A stretch of 60,369 nucleotides of DNA from Alphaproteobacteria bacterium (GTDB lineage: Bacteria; Pseudomonadota; Alphaproteobacteria; Sphingomonadales; Kordiimonadaceae), in contig JAJFIU010000025.1 in NCBI GenBank assembly GCA_021774695.1, forward strand, positions 1 to 60,369. Direction: 5' to 3'. A model generated the notes under the pieces. That model was not told the DNA's origin, did no database searches, and was given only the letters and a program-made list of their open reading frames with translations. Shown here piece after piece: positions 26,017 through 34,766 of this stretch. The position numbers and the translations under genes are program-made. Within the stretch, counting starts at the first letter, position 1. The number at the start of each line of letters is the position of its first letter.

Positions 26017-26895
26017 ATGAAGGGCATTATTCTGGCTGGTGGACTTGGTACACGTTTGTACCCCATCACCAAATCCATATCGAAGCAATTGCTGCCGGTT
26101 TACGACAAGCCCATGATCTATTATCCGCTAACCACCTTGATGCTGGCGGGAATTAGAGAGATTTTGATCATCAGCTCGCCGCAACACCTGCCCTTATACC
26201 GCGATCTTTTAAGTGACGGCTCCCAGTGGGGCATTGAGCTTCACTATGCCGAACAGCCAGAGCCCGGCGGACTGGCACAAGCCTTTCTAATCGGTGAAGA
26301 TTTTATCGCAGGCCAGCCATGTTCGTTGGCACTGGGCGATAATATCTATTATGCGGCGGGGTTCACCGAGTATTTGCAGCGCGCAGGCGGCGTGACCAGC
26401 GGCGCATACGTATTTGCATACCCTGTGGGCAACCCAGGCGAGTTTGGCGTGGTGGAAATGGGCAAAGATGGTCGCGCCATCTCGATCGAAGAAAAGCCCG
26501 AACGCCCAAAAAGCAATCTGGCGGTTACTGGCCTGTATTTTTACGACAAAGACGTGGTTGATATAGCCAAGTCGATCAAACCGTCTGCGCGCGGCGAACT
26601 TGAAATCACGACTGTAAACAATGTGTATCTCGAGCGCGGCGATTTAAACGTAATAAAGCTGCTACGCGGGACTGCATGGCTGGATACCGGTACTGTCGAT
26701 AGCCTTTTGCAAGCCAGCCAGTTTGTTCAGACGGTCGAAGCCCGCCAAGCTGTTAAAATAGCCTGCCCGGAAGAAGTGGCTTGGCGATCAGGATACATCA
26801 GTGCCGAGGCGCTTGGAGAAATGGCGGCAAGTTACAAGAACAGTTACGGTGAATATTTAACGTCAATCTTAAAATACGGGGTAGACGGCGACTAA
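26017..26895 (+). CDS. rfbA: Glucose-1-phosphate thymidylyltransferase
   Basis: A 292-residue RmlA, the first enzyme of dTDP-rhamnose synthesis, coupling glucose-1-phosphate to d[23 protein letters not shown] with [15 protein letters not shown] is the diagnostic N-terminus; [13 protein letters not shown] holds the metal-binding Asp, and [17 protein letters not shown] is characteristic. Length is normal. The gap of 50 bases from rfbD contains no terminator, and the next gene, a glycosyltransferase, starts 20 bases downstream, so the operon probably continues. Confidence 0.97.
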   Translation: MKGIILAGGLGTRLYPITKSISKQLLPVYDKPMIYYPLTTLMLAGIREILIISSPQHLPLYRDLLSDGSQWGIELHYAEQPEPGGLAQAFLIGEDFIAGQPCSLALGDNIYYAAGFTEYLQRAGGVTSGAYVFAYPVGNPGEFGVVEMGKDGRAISIEEKPERPKSNLAVTGLYFYDKDVVDIAKSIKPSARGELEITTVNNVYLERGDLNVIKLLRGTAWLDTGTVDSLLQASQFVQTVEARQAVKIACPEEVAWRSGYISAEALGEMAASYKNSYGEYLTSILKYGVDGD

Positions 26896-26915
26896 ACACG
26901 CCGCTGAACAACCGC

Positions 26916-29258
26916 ATGCTGACAAGTTTCAAGAAAAAGAAAGCCGCTTGCACCGTCGAAGACGCGCGCTTTCTCTTGCTCTTGTGTCTGGGGCGGGAAC
27001 CTTTTTTGGCGGCGGAACTTGAGACCTATACAGACCAAAGCTTCTACGGGGCGCTGAAACGCATTCTGCAAAGCCCGGCATTTTCCCACAGCCTATTCGA
27101 CCCCTTCGTGCTGAGTAAAAGCCCCATGCGAATTGCGCTGTCTGCGACGCAGGGTGCTGTTTTGCAGGCAGGCCTCAGGCGTCACTTTGGGCTTAGGTGT
27201 CCAGTTAATGCAGGTGATGGGTGGCTGAAGATATTGACCGCCGCGCTTTCATCGGAGCGAATGCAGAAGGCCTTCCTGGCAGTGCACGACGCAGATCGGC
27301 TACAATATTTGCAAACCCGGCTTACGTCTTTGGATATAGGCACGACCAAACCAATTTTCGGCGCCCTACATCAATCTGCTGGTCATTCTGTCCGCGGCTT
27401 CGCGGCAATCGATGGAAATCAAAAGCCGTTGACACTTGATTTTTTTCTCAACGGTCAACCTGCAGGCACCACTACTGCGGATCTGATCAGCCGGGAAATC
27501 AGCGAGAAATATGAGACTAACGGCAACATCGCCTTTGCCCACACACTTGAAACAACGAACACCGAGGGTTTAACCGATGCATGCCTGTTGGTGTTTGAAC
27601 GCGACACCGGTGCAATGATATGCCCGCCGAAAAACCTAGTGCTTGATGTACAGGCAGCAGCGCAGACGATGGCGCGCATAGCCCTTGAGCTGGACCTGCT
27701 ACGGTCGGCCTGCGGCCAAGGCGGCGCACCTGATGTAACCCAGCAACTCAGCAGACTGGAACAGCGATTGCCATCGCTGGAACAATATGCGCTGCTTCGG
27801 ATTGAGGATTATCCTTTATACAAGAAAATATACCGCACTTGCAAAGCCCCACACCAACATGAGCTGGACTTGTCTATTCTGGTTACTGTCGCCGCGGGTG
27901 ATGCCGAGCCCACCGCACGCACTCGCCGCAGCATCAACGCGCAAAGCTACCGGCAGTTCACGGTTACAGAAGAAACCGGTCCGCTGGACGTATCCGCTTT
28001 TGACCTTCTTGTTCGACTTAATCCGGGCGAGTTGTTGGATGAAAACGCCCTCAGTTGGATTGCAGCCACTGCCAACAGCAATCCATCGGCGAGCATTATC
28101 CGTGCCGGGAATGATCACTGTGACACAAGCGGAAATTTCAGTTTTCCAGTCTTCATCAATGATTTTGATCCATTGATTCTACAGCAAAAACACCGTTATG
28201 CGCGCTGTTTTGCAACACGGCCGGGCGCTGCGGACACCGATTCATTGTGGGGTCCACCGGAAAAACTGTGGCAAAACATTCTTACACAGCATGGTAGGGA
28301 CGTTTTTGTGTCCATCGATGAAATACTGTTTTCTCTTCCCATTGCAGACAACGACCACAACATCGAAGATTTAAACTTAGCTGAGCCAAACGCCGCCAAG
28401 ACCCTGGCTATCATTATCCCAACCAAGGATAGGCTCGACATACTCAAACCTTGCGTTGAAAGTTTGCTAGCAACCATCACAGCCAAGGATACAGCCGAGA
28501 TCATCATCGTTGATAACGCCAGTAAAGATGCAGCGACCACCGAGTGGCTATCGAAGATACAAGCAGAGAAGTCAGTTCCTGTCCGGGTAATCAACTACGA
28601 TGAGCCGTTCAATTGGTCTGCGATAAATAACTTGGCCGCCGTCACTTCAGATGCGGACTATTTCTTATTTCTCAATAACGATACGCTAGCCATTGATAAC
28701 GGGTGGGATTTGGTCTTGCGCCAGTTGTTGGAAATGAGAGATACAGGCGTAATCGGCGCGAGGCTTTTGTTCGAGGACGATACAGTTCAACACGCAGGTG
28801 TGGTGCTTAATAACAATAGTCTTGCAGTCCATGAAGGGGCGGGCCTAGCGGCAACAGAACGCGGTTATGACGACAGACTATTGCTCACACGACAATGTGA
28901 AGCAGTAACCGGCGCCTTTTTGGCCTGTTCACGCACCACCTTTCAAGACGTTAGCGGGTTCGATGCTGAAAATTTTTCGGTGACCTTCAACGATATCGAT
29001 TTTTGTCTAAAGGTCGCCAACGCGGGCAAGCGGATACTCTATTCGCCGATGATAACCTTTTATCACTTGGAATCCCTTACCCGTGGCTATGACGGCGCGA
29101 ATGCTGATAAAGCAGCACGAGCAAAGGCTGAGCATGACAAACTTCGAGACAAATGGGCGGCGCAAGTTAGTTTTGACCGATGGTACCCCAAGCGGCTAAA
29201 AGTGGCCGGTAATTGCGGAGATGTGATGATTGTACCGCCAACACTGGATCTCCATTAG
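26916..29258 (+). CDS. Tandem GT2 glycosyltransferase (first domain degenerate)
   Basis: A 780-residue protein. The C-terminal GT2 domain (about 493-770) is intact: KTLAIIIPTKDRLDILKPCV, EIIIVDNASKDAAT, FLFLNNDTLAIDNGWD with the metal-binding NND near 586, VTGAFLACSRTTF and FNDIDFCLKVANAGKRI. Upstream (about 310-470) is a second, worn GT2-like domain: LDLSILVTVAAGDAEPTART and FDLLVRLNPGELLDENALSW follow the layout of a leading GT2, but the DxD is replaced by LNPGE. The first ~300 residues are unassigned and include a short coiled region near 270-290. It directly follows rfbA, so a rhamnosyltransferase role is likely. Confidence 0.88.
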   Translation: MLTSFKKKKAACTVEDARFLLLLCLGREPFLAAELETYTDQSFYGALKRILQSPAFSHSLFDPFVLSKSPMRIALSATQGAVLQAGLRRHFGLRCPVNAGDGWLKILTAALSSERMQKAFLAVHDADRLQYLQTRLTSLDIGTTKPIFGALHQSAGHSVRGFAAIDGNQKPLTLDFFLNGQPAGTTTADLISREISEKYETNGNIAFAHTLETTNTEGLTDACLLVFERDTGAMICPPKNLVLDVQAAAQTMARIALELDLLRSACGQGGAPDVTQQLSRLEQRLPSLEQYALLRIEDYPLYKKIYRTCKAPHQHELDLSILVTVAAGDAEPTARTRRSINAQSYRQFTVTEETGPLDVSAFDLLVRLNPGELLDENALSWIAATANSNPSASIIRAGNDHCDTSGNFSFPVFINDFDPLILQQKHRYARCFATRPGAADTDSLWGPPEKLWQNILTQHGRDVFVSIDEILFSLPIADNDHNIEDLNLAEPNAAKTLAIIIPTKDRLDILKPCVESLLATITAKDTAEIIIVDNASKDAATTEWLSKIQAEKSVPVRVINYDEPFNWSAINNLAAVTSDADYFLFLNNDTLAIDNGWDLVLRQLLEMRDTGVIGARLLFEDDTVQHAGVVLNNNSLAVHEGAGLAATERGYDDRLLLTRQCEAVTGAFLACSRTTFQDVSGFDAENFSVTFNDIDFCLKVANAGKRILYSPMITFYHLESLTRGYDGANADKAARAKAEHDKLRDKWAAQVSFDRWYPKRLKVAGNCGDVMIVPPTLDLH

Positions 29259-29408
29259 CAACTATAATAATTTAATTGTAGACATCAGCACCTTGCCAAT
29301 TTATTGCAATCTGAAGCGACATGGGTGCAGTAGACAATAACATTCACCAACTGGCTTTCGAACGTGGCAAGCTGACAATATTATTTCATCAGGGTTTCGA
29401 TTTTTTCC

Positions 29409-32351
29409 ATGAAAATTAAAAAAATACTAAAATTTGGAGATGATCGCCGGCCTAGCACCGAAAACGCGCCCCGCAATCTTAGCCTCTTTCATCGGGAATG
29501 GTATCTTACCAACAACCCAGACGTTGCTGCTGCAGGCGTCGATCCACAAGACCATTACTTGAAGTTCGGGGAGGCCGAAGGCAGATGGCCCAACCCTTAT
29601 TTTGACCCAAAATACTACCGGTCCCACGCACCGGGAACCAAGAAATACAATGGCTCGGCACTAGAGCATTATACTGAAAAAGGCTGGGTTCGAGGACGAA
29701 ATCCTTCTCAAAAATTTTCCAGTCGGTTGTACCTGGAGCAATATCCGGCTGTAGCCAAAAAGAAGATAGATCCATTAGATTACCATCTACGTATCGGTCG
29801 TTTTGCTGGCAATATCGCATTCCAAACTTCACTTGAAAGAGACAGCGACAAGGATTTGGCCTCAACCATGCGCTTTATCAACGACTCTGGTTTGTTTGAT
29901 AGAGACTGGTATATGAAATATTATACCGATTTGTGGCATGCCGATATTGACCCCTTGTTTCACTACGCCAAACATGGGTGGCACGAACGACGCAACCCTA
30001 ACATTTTTTTTCATGCAGATTGGTATGAACATACTTACCGCGACGATATTGGCGATGAAATCCCGCTTATTTTCTATATAAATGAAGGCCACAAAATTGG
30101 CCATAACCCATCCCTTGGATTTTGTTGTACAACGTATTTTGCGGAAAATCAGGACCTGGATGCCGCCAAGATTGAACCGTTAGCACACTATTTAAGTGTT
30201 GGCATGACAGGCGGAAGACGTCAGCCTATTCCGTCACTAAGCAAAAGCAATCGACTGGTCAAAAACTCGAAAACACCAGTACCCGACACTCTGCGCAGCT
30301 TGGTTGAATTTACCGCCGTTGATCTGGATTCAAACAAAACCAGTTTCGATCCATCTCATCTGAATATTCATTGGGTGACACCGGATTTTGCGGCAGGCGG
30401 CGGCGGCCATATGACCATTTTCAGGATGGTTCATTTCCTGGAACTAGCAGGACACAAGCAAACGATTTGGATCAATCATCCCAGCCTGCACGAAACACCT
30501 GCAGCGGCCTATGAAACGATTGAAAAGCACTTTCAGCATTTCACAGGGGAAGTCCGATTTGTTGAAGACGGCCTAACAAGTGCCAGCGGTGATATTATAG
30601 TTGCGACCGACTGCTGGACGGTATTTCCTGTACTGGCTGTCAAAAATTTCATTCGTCGATTCTACTTTGTTCAAGATTTTGAACCCAGTTTTCACCCAAT
30701 GGGTGCCAATTATCTGGTTGCCGACCAGACCTACCACGAAGACTTGGACTGTTTGTGTGCCAGCCCTTGGCTGTCGGCACTAATGACCGAGAAGTATGGC
30801 CGTTGGGCCCGACATTTCTGGTTGGCTGCGGACAAGCGGATTTATTTTCCGCCGTCTGAGCGAAAACCGAACGCAAAAGCTCGAATAGCTGTTTATGCGC
30901 GCCATTTCACCGCCCGACGAGCCGTTGAATTAGCATTGTTGGCGTTGGAAGTGCTGGCGGACCGGAACATTGAATTCATTGTCGATTTCTTTGGTGCACC
31001 GCTTGAGTTCAATCAGGCACCTTTCGAATTTATCGATCACGGCATAGCGAGCCAGGAATCACTGTCCGATATTTTCCGGAATGCGGATATTGGTGTCGTA
31101 TTTTCAGCGACAAATTACTCGTTGGTTCCGCAGGAAATGATGGCATGTGGGCTACCAATCGTTGAATTGGACGGCGAAAGCACCCGAGCCATATTCCCTG
31201 AAAACACGGTTACACTTGCGCCGGCTCACCCTCTTAAAATTGCCGACGCAATTGCACAATTGTTGGATGATACAGCCGCTCAAACAGCTCAGTCGGCCGC
31301 CGCGCTTGAATGGGTAAATGGCTTCTCCTGGCCACAATCAGCATCGTTGGTCGAACAGGCAATGGTTGACCGGCTTTCAGATTATGCGACACCGGCAGTA
31401 TCGACGCGCGGCGTTAGCAGCACAAACCCAAAAGCATCGGTTATCATTCCAACGCTGGATGCCGGGCCGATTTTTGCGGATGTATTGGAAGCTGTTGTTA
31501 ACCAGCGCACACCTTGGCCATTTGAAATACTGGTTATTGACAGCGGTTCTACTGACCAAACGCTGGAAACAATTGCCAAATACCCGGACGTGCGCTTGCA
31601 TAAAATCGACAAAGTCGATTTCAATCATGGGGCGACCAGAAACCTGGGCGCTGAACTGACATCTGGTGAGTTCATCACATATCTGACCCACGACGCCATG
31701 CCCTATAATGATCGTTGGCTCTATAACCTTGTGACCTCGATCGAACGGCACCCAGGCGCGGCTGGCGCTTTCGGCAAGCACTTAGCGTACCCGCACGCCT
31801 CGGCTTACACCAAGCGAGATCTGAACAATCATTTCGACATGTTTTCGAACTTGCCGCTTTCGGTGGACAAATATACCAACAAAAAACGGTGGACAAAAAG
31901 AGACCCTCAGTGGCAACAAATTCTTCATTTTTACAGCGACAACAATAGCTGCATGCGTAGGGAAGTTTTTGAGAAAATTCCTTATCAAAAGGTTGTTTAC
32001 GGTGAAGACCAACTATGGGCTTGGGATATTATTAATGCGGGTTACAAAAAGGTTTATGCGCCGCAAGCGACCGTCTTTCATTCCCATGATTATGACGAAC
32101 AGGAAAATTTTGAGCGCAGCAGAATTGAAAGCGCCTTTTTCAAATATTTCTTTGGCTATGAATTGCTCAAAGATGAAGCAGACCTGGCCGAAACTATCCA
32201 GGCATTGAATTTATCAGATCGGGAATGGGGTGAAGAAAACGGCGTAAACGAAGAAGAAATTTTGTTTCGACAAAAGCTTAATATTGCTCGCCTCAAAGGG
32301 TATCTGGACGGCTGCAGCGCGGAAGCCGAAGGCATATTTGGGGGCAGCTGA
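29409..32351 (+). CDS. Trimodular glycosyltransferase: HYxxxG repeats, WsaF-like GT4, GT2
   Basis: A 980-residue multidomain protein. Residues ~24-280 hold about five to six copies of a ~45-residue unit with the pattern WY-x-NPDVA-x5-DP-x2-HY-x3-G-x2-EGR-x-PN, often found in front of glycosyltransferases. Residues ~319-660 resemble WsaF-type rhamnosyltransferases: HWVTPDFAAGGGGHMTIFRM, FYFVQDFEPSFHPMG and YSLVPQEMMACGLPIVELDG. Residues ~674-950 are a GT2 domain with KASVIIPTLDAG, ILVIDSGSTDQTLE, FNHGATRNLGAELTSGEF, a THDAM metal site near 760 and YGEDQLWAWDIINAGYK. Placed just after rfbCBDA, it probably adds two sugars, at least one of them rhamnose. The 150 bases upstream have no clear promoter. 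Confidence 0.9.
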   Translation: MKIKKILKFGDDRRPSTENAPRNLSLFHREWYLTNNPDVAAAGVDPQDHYLKFGEAEGRWPNPYFDPKYYRSHAPGTKKYNGSALEHYTEKGWVRGRNPSQKFSSRLYLEQYPAVAKKKIDPLDYHLRIGRFAGNIAFQTSLERDSDKDLASTMRFINDSGLFDRDWYMKYYTDLWHADIDPLFHYAKHGWHERRNPNIFFHADWYEHTYRDDIGDEIPLIFYINEGHKIGHNPSLGFCCTTYFAENQDLDAAKIEPLAHYLSVGMTGGRRQPIPSLSKSNRLVKNSKTPVPDTLRSLVEFTAVDLDSNKTSFDPSHLNIHWVTPDFAAGGGGHMTIFRMVHFLELAGHKQTIWINHPSLHETPAAAYETIEKHFQHFTGEVRFVEDGLTSASGDIIVATDCWTVFPVLAVKNFIRRFYFVQDFEPSFHPMGANYLVADQTYHEDLDCLCASPWLSALMTEKYGRWARHFWLAADKRIYFPPSERKPNAKARIAVYARHFTARRAVELALLALEVLADRNIEFIVDFFGAPLEFNQAPFEFIDHGIASQESLSDIFRNADIGVVFSATNYSLVPQEMMACGLPIVELDGESTRAIFPENTVTLAPAHPLKIADAIAQLLDDTAAQTAQSAAALEWVNGFSWPQSASLVEQAMVDRLSDYATPAVSTRGVSSTNPKASVIIPTLDAGPIFADVLEAVVNQRTPWPFEILVIDSGSTDQTLETIAKYPDVRLHKIDKVDFNHGATRNLGAELTSGEFITYLTHDAMPYNDRWLYNLVTSIERHPGAAGAFGKHLAYPHASAYTKRDLNNHFDMFSNLPLSVDKYTNKKRWTKRDPQWQQILHFYSDNNSCMRREVFEKIPYQKVVYGEDQLWAWDIINAGYKKVYAPQATVFHSHDYDEQENFERSRIESAFFKYFFGYELLKDEADLAETIQALNLSDREWGEENGVNEEEILFRQKLNIARLKGYLDGCSAEAEGIFGGS

Positions 32352-32372
32352 TTCTCTAACTATTTATATTGT

Positions 32373-33095
32373 TTAGTGTTTTAACTGCCTTGCACAAAGT
32401 TCCTGAACTTTCTCCGGATCGAATACTTCGCCCAGAAATTCAAACAATGGCCGCCAATATTCTGGCTTATCCAGATAATCTTCATACTGAACCACAAAAC
32501 AATGCTCCGGGTTTTTTTGAACGTAAGCGTCATACAGGTCGTCTGCCTCGCCGACCATATTTTTAACCATCGCGGCGTCGCAGTTTTTCCACCACCCTGA
32601 ACGAGAAACATCTTCCCAGTTGCGGCGGTTAAAAATAAATTTTGCCGGTGAAAAGTGCGTGGCAATAAAGTCCAGATAACGTTCAAACTCGCTGCCACTG
32701 GCTTCATGAAATCTAATTTCCTTAAACCCGATCACCCGTGCGTCTTGCGGTGGCTGAATAATTTCGTCCAGAAACACATCAACAAGTTTTTCGGCGTAAC
32801 GGTCCGGGTCAACGCTATTGATGCCGTACCATGGTCCTTTTTCCTCTATTTCACGGTAGCCGTGCTCTACTCGCGCGGTGGCTATCCGCGAGGCTGAGCG
32901 AAACAGCGGCAACAGGGCATTGGCGTTTTCACCGCGAATGAAATATCCGTTGATCGACTGCAGCAGCGTTTGCACCAAGGTCGATCCCGAGCGCCCGTAG
33001 GTGACAATAAAAACATATCCTTCAATTTGGCGCTTCATCGTTGCCAAAACCTTCTGTTCATCACTGTTCCAGTCATTGTGGTCATAGCCTGTCAT
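32373..33095 (-). CDS. Sulfotransferase family protein
   Basis: A 240-residue P-loop protein. YVFIVTYGRSGSTLVQTLLQ at 27-46 is the PAPS 5'-phosphosulfate loop of sulfotransferases. Around 150-165, AKFIFNRRNWEDVSRSGWW fits the strand with the Arg and Ser that bind the 3'-phosphate, and FVVQYEDYLDKPEYWRPLFE is a usual C-terminal motif. Met20 (33038) is a possible alternative start. It is divergent from another sulfotransferase gene only 110 bases away, and convergent with the long glycosyltransferase gene. The acceptor is probably a surface glycan; this is inferred from the location. Confidence 0.85.
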   Translation of the reverse strand: MTGYDHNDWNSDEQKVLATMKRQIEGYVFIVTYGRSGSTLVQTLLQSINGYFIRGENANALLPLFRSASRIATARVEHGYREIEEKGPWYGINSVDPDRYAEKLVDVFLDEIIQPPQDARVIGFKEIRFHEASGSEFERYLDFIATHFSPAKFIFNRRNWEDVSRSGWWKNCDAAMVKNMVGEADDLYDAYVQKNPEHCFVVQYEDYLDKPEYWRPLFEFLGEVFDPEKVQELCARQLKH

Positions 33096-33153
33096 ACCAT
33101 GTGCACACCATTGCAGTCATCCATCATGCCTGCTATCAGGTGATGTCATGAGA

Positions 33154-33204
33154 CTAATAGAGTATCAAGATCAATAGAGAATCAAGCCCAATTGAGAATT
33201 ATGC
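33154..33204 (+). repeat. Three tandem 17-base imperfect repeats
   Basis: Consecutive units ctaatagagtatcaaga, tcaatagagaatcaagc and ccaattgagaattatgc lie directly before the ATG at 33206, in the gap between two divergent sulfotransferase genes. They share AATAGAG/ATCAAG cores and degrade toward the gene. They might be regulator binding sites or replication slippage. No function is shown. Confidence 0.55.
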
Positions 33205-33205
33205 A

Positions 33206-34042
33206 ATGAGTTATATTTTTGTTGGTGGAGCCCAACGCTCGGGAACAACCCTTTTGACCCAAGCACTGTGTTCAGGCGAAGAAACCAACCCCTACATAGG
33301 TGAGAGCGGGAATTTGCGGGCACTTTTGCAGGTCCACAAATTGATGGAGCAGCGATTTGATGACGAAAGTATAGTTCATTTTGGCAGTCGAGAAGCCATG
33401 GACGAATATTTTGGCACATGCGTTCGTTCATTCCTCAGCCACACTCTGGCAACCAATTCACCGGCCACTTCTTTGGTGCTGAAAGAACCGCATCTGACAA
33501 TGCACTTTCCTTTACTGTGGAAACTTATTCCAACAACAAAATTTGTCATGTCTATTCGGGACCCAAGAGACATTGTTGCTTCGATGTTGCGTGTAGGTGA
33601 AAAGTTGAAAAAACAGGGCGTTTCTCACCTTTTCAATTCTGGGAATATTGACGGCATTGCAAAAAACATCGTTCCTTTTTACGCGCCCACTATACAATTT
33701 TCGCAGGGAAATGAGACGTTTAAGAAATCGGTTTTCTGGCTAAAATATGAAGCTTTTCTGTCCGATCCGGAAAAAACCGTTCGCCGCTTGGCATCTTTTA
33801 CAGGCCTACCGCTAGACCGTTATGACCCGGAAAACTCTGCTGTCAGAATTCATCCAATTCAGCAAGAAGCACTGGCAAAAAACGACAGAATCACACCTTG
33901 GGTATCAAGTCTGATGCTTCAAAAGGGTATTGAAGGAACCAACGCGGGAAAATACAAATCCAATTTGACGACAAAACAAATAAAAGCTGTAGAGAATGCG
34001 GTGCCAGGCCTGATGAAGAGATTCGGTTATCAAAATTCCTGA
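33206..34042 (+). CDS. Sulfotransferase family protein
   Basis: A 278-residue P-loop protein starting MSYIFVGGAQRSGTTLLTQA; GAQRSGTT at 8-15 is the PAPS-binding loop. KFVMSIRDPRDIVASMLRVG (112-131) is a textbook 3'-phosphate site with Arg118 and Ser126. FWLKYEAFLSDPEKTVRRLA is the usual downstream motif, and KNDRITPWVSSL near the end fits the C-terminal substrate region. This is the most canonical of the five sulfotransferase-like genes here. It probably transfers sulfate from PAPS to a sugar or lipid acceptor in the cytoplasm. It faces away from the sulfotransferase at 32373-33095, so the pair may share regulation. Confidence 0.9.
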   Translation: MSYIFVGGAQRSGTTLLTQALCSGEETNPYIGESGNLRALLQVHKLMEQRFDDESIVHFGSREAMDEYFGTCVRSFLSHTLATNSPATSLVLKEPHLTMHFPLLWKLIPTTKFVMSIRDPRDIVASMLRVGEKLKKQGVSHLFNSGNIDGIAKNIVPFYAPTIQFSQGNETFKKSVFWLKYEAFLSDPEKTVRRLASFTGLPLDRYDPENSAVRIHPIQQEALAKNDRITPWVSSLMLQKGIEGTNAGKYKSNLTTKQIKAVENAVPGLMKRFGYQNS

Positions 34043-34081
34043 CAACGAATCGAGACTATTTTTACTTTTTGGTTTACGCAG

Positions 34082-34744
34082 TCACGTTCCCAAAAGCCGA
34101 GCCTGAGATCCGACATACGTTCCCGCAGTTTCAAGGTCTCGGATAACGGTTGTTCCTGCCCCCACCGTTATACCCGGTGCGATCGAAACACCTTCTTTGA
34201 TGGTTGAATTCATGCCCAAAAAGCAAAAATCCCCAATGCTACATCCTCCACCGATCGTTGCACCTCCTGCTATGAAACAGTGATCACCGATATAGCTATG
34301 ATGTGAAATATTGGCTCCACTGAGAATGTGGGTATTTTCTCCAACACGACAAAATGGCTGGACAATTGCCCCCTCATGAATCGTGATATTGTCACCCATT
34401 GCCACATTAGGCCAAACTGACGCCCTGGAGGAGACATATGTAACAAAGCTATAACCAAGGCGCATTGCCTGTTGGTAACGGTTGGCGCGTAACTTGTTCT
34501 GATCTACAAAACCCGCAGAAATAAGAAGTTTAAAATGGCTTGGCGGAAACTCAGCCACAATATCTTCAAACGCAACTACTGGCCGGCGCAACACCACACT
34601 CCTCTGCAGGTAAGCGCGATCAACGGTAAAACCAACAACATGGTATTTACTATCGTTATCAAGTATATACGCAACATATTCTGCCCAATGGCCATCGCCA
34701 AACAGGATAACATGTTTTGGATTACTTTCTTTCTCATCCACCAT
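34082..34744 (-). CDS. PglD/NeuD-like sugar acyltransferase (left-handed beta-helix)
   Basis: A 220-residue protein with an N-terminal Rossmann-like sugar-nucleotide domain (HVILFGDGHWAEYVAYIL) and a C-terminal hexapeptide-repeat beta-helix from about 105 onward (NVAMGDNITIHEGAIVQPFC, SHHSYIGDHCFIAGGATIGG, ITVGAGTTVIRDL). The His pair in SHHSYIG is the likely catalytic site, as in PglD and NeuD, which N- or O-acetylate nucleotide sugars. It is the last gene of the run that begins with the type I secretion ATPase and follows the GT41 gene by 22 bases. With the DegT aminotransferase it could make an N-acylated amino sugar. Confidence 0.88.
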   Translation of the reverse strand: MVDEKESNPKHVILFGDGHWAEYVAYILDNDSKYHVVGFTVDRAYLQRSVVLRRPVVAFEDIVAEFPPSHFKLLISAGFVDQNKLRANRYQQAMRLGYSFVTYVSSRASVWPNVAMGDNITIHEGAIVQPFCRVGENTHILSGANISHHSYIGDHCFIAGGATIGGGCSIGDFCFLGMNSTIKEGVSIAPGITVGAGTTVIRDLETAGTYVGSQARLLGT

Positions 34745-34766
34745 TATAGATCGAAACTTTCCTGAT

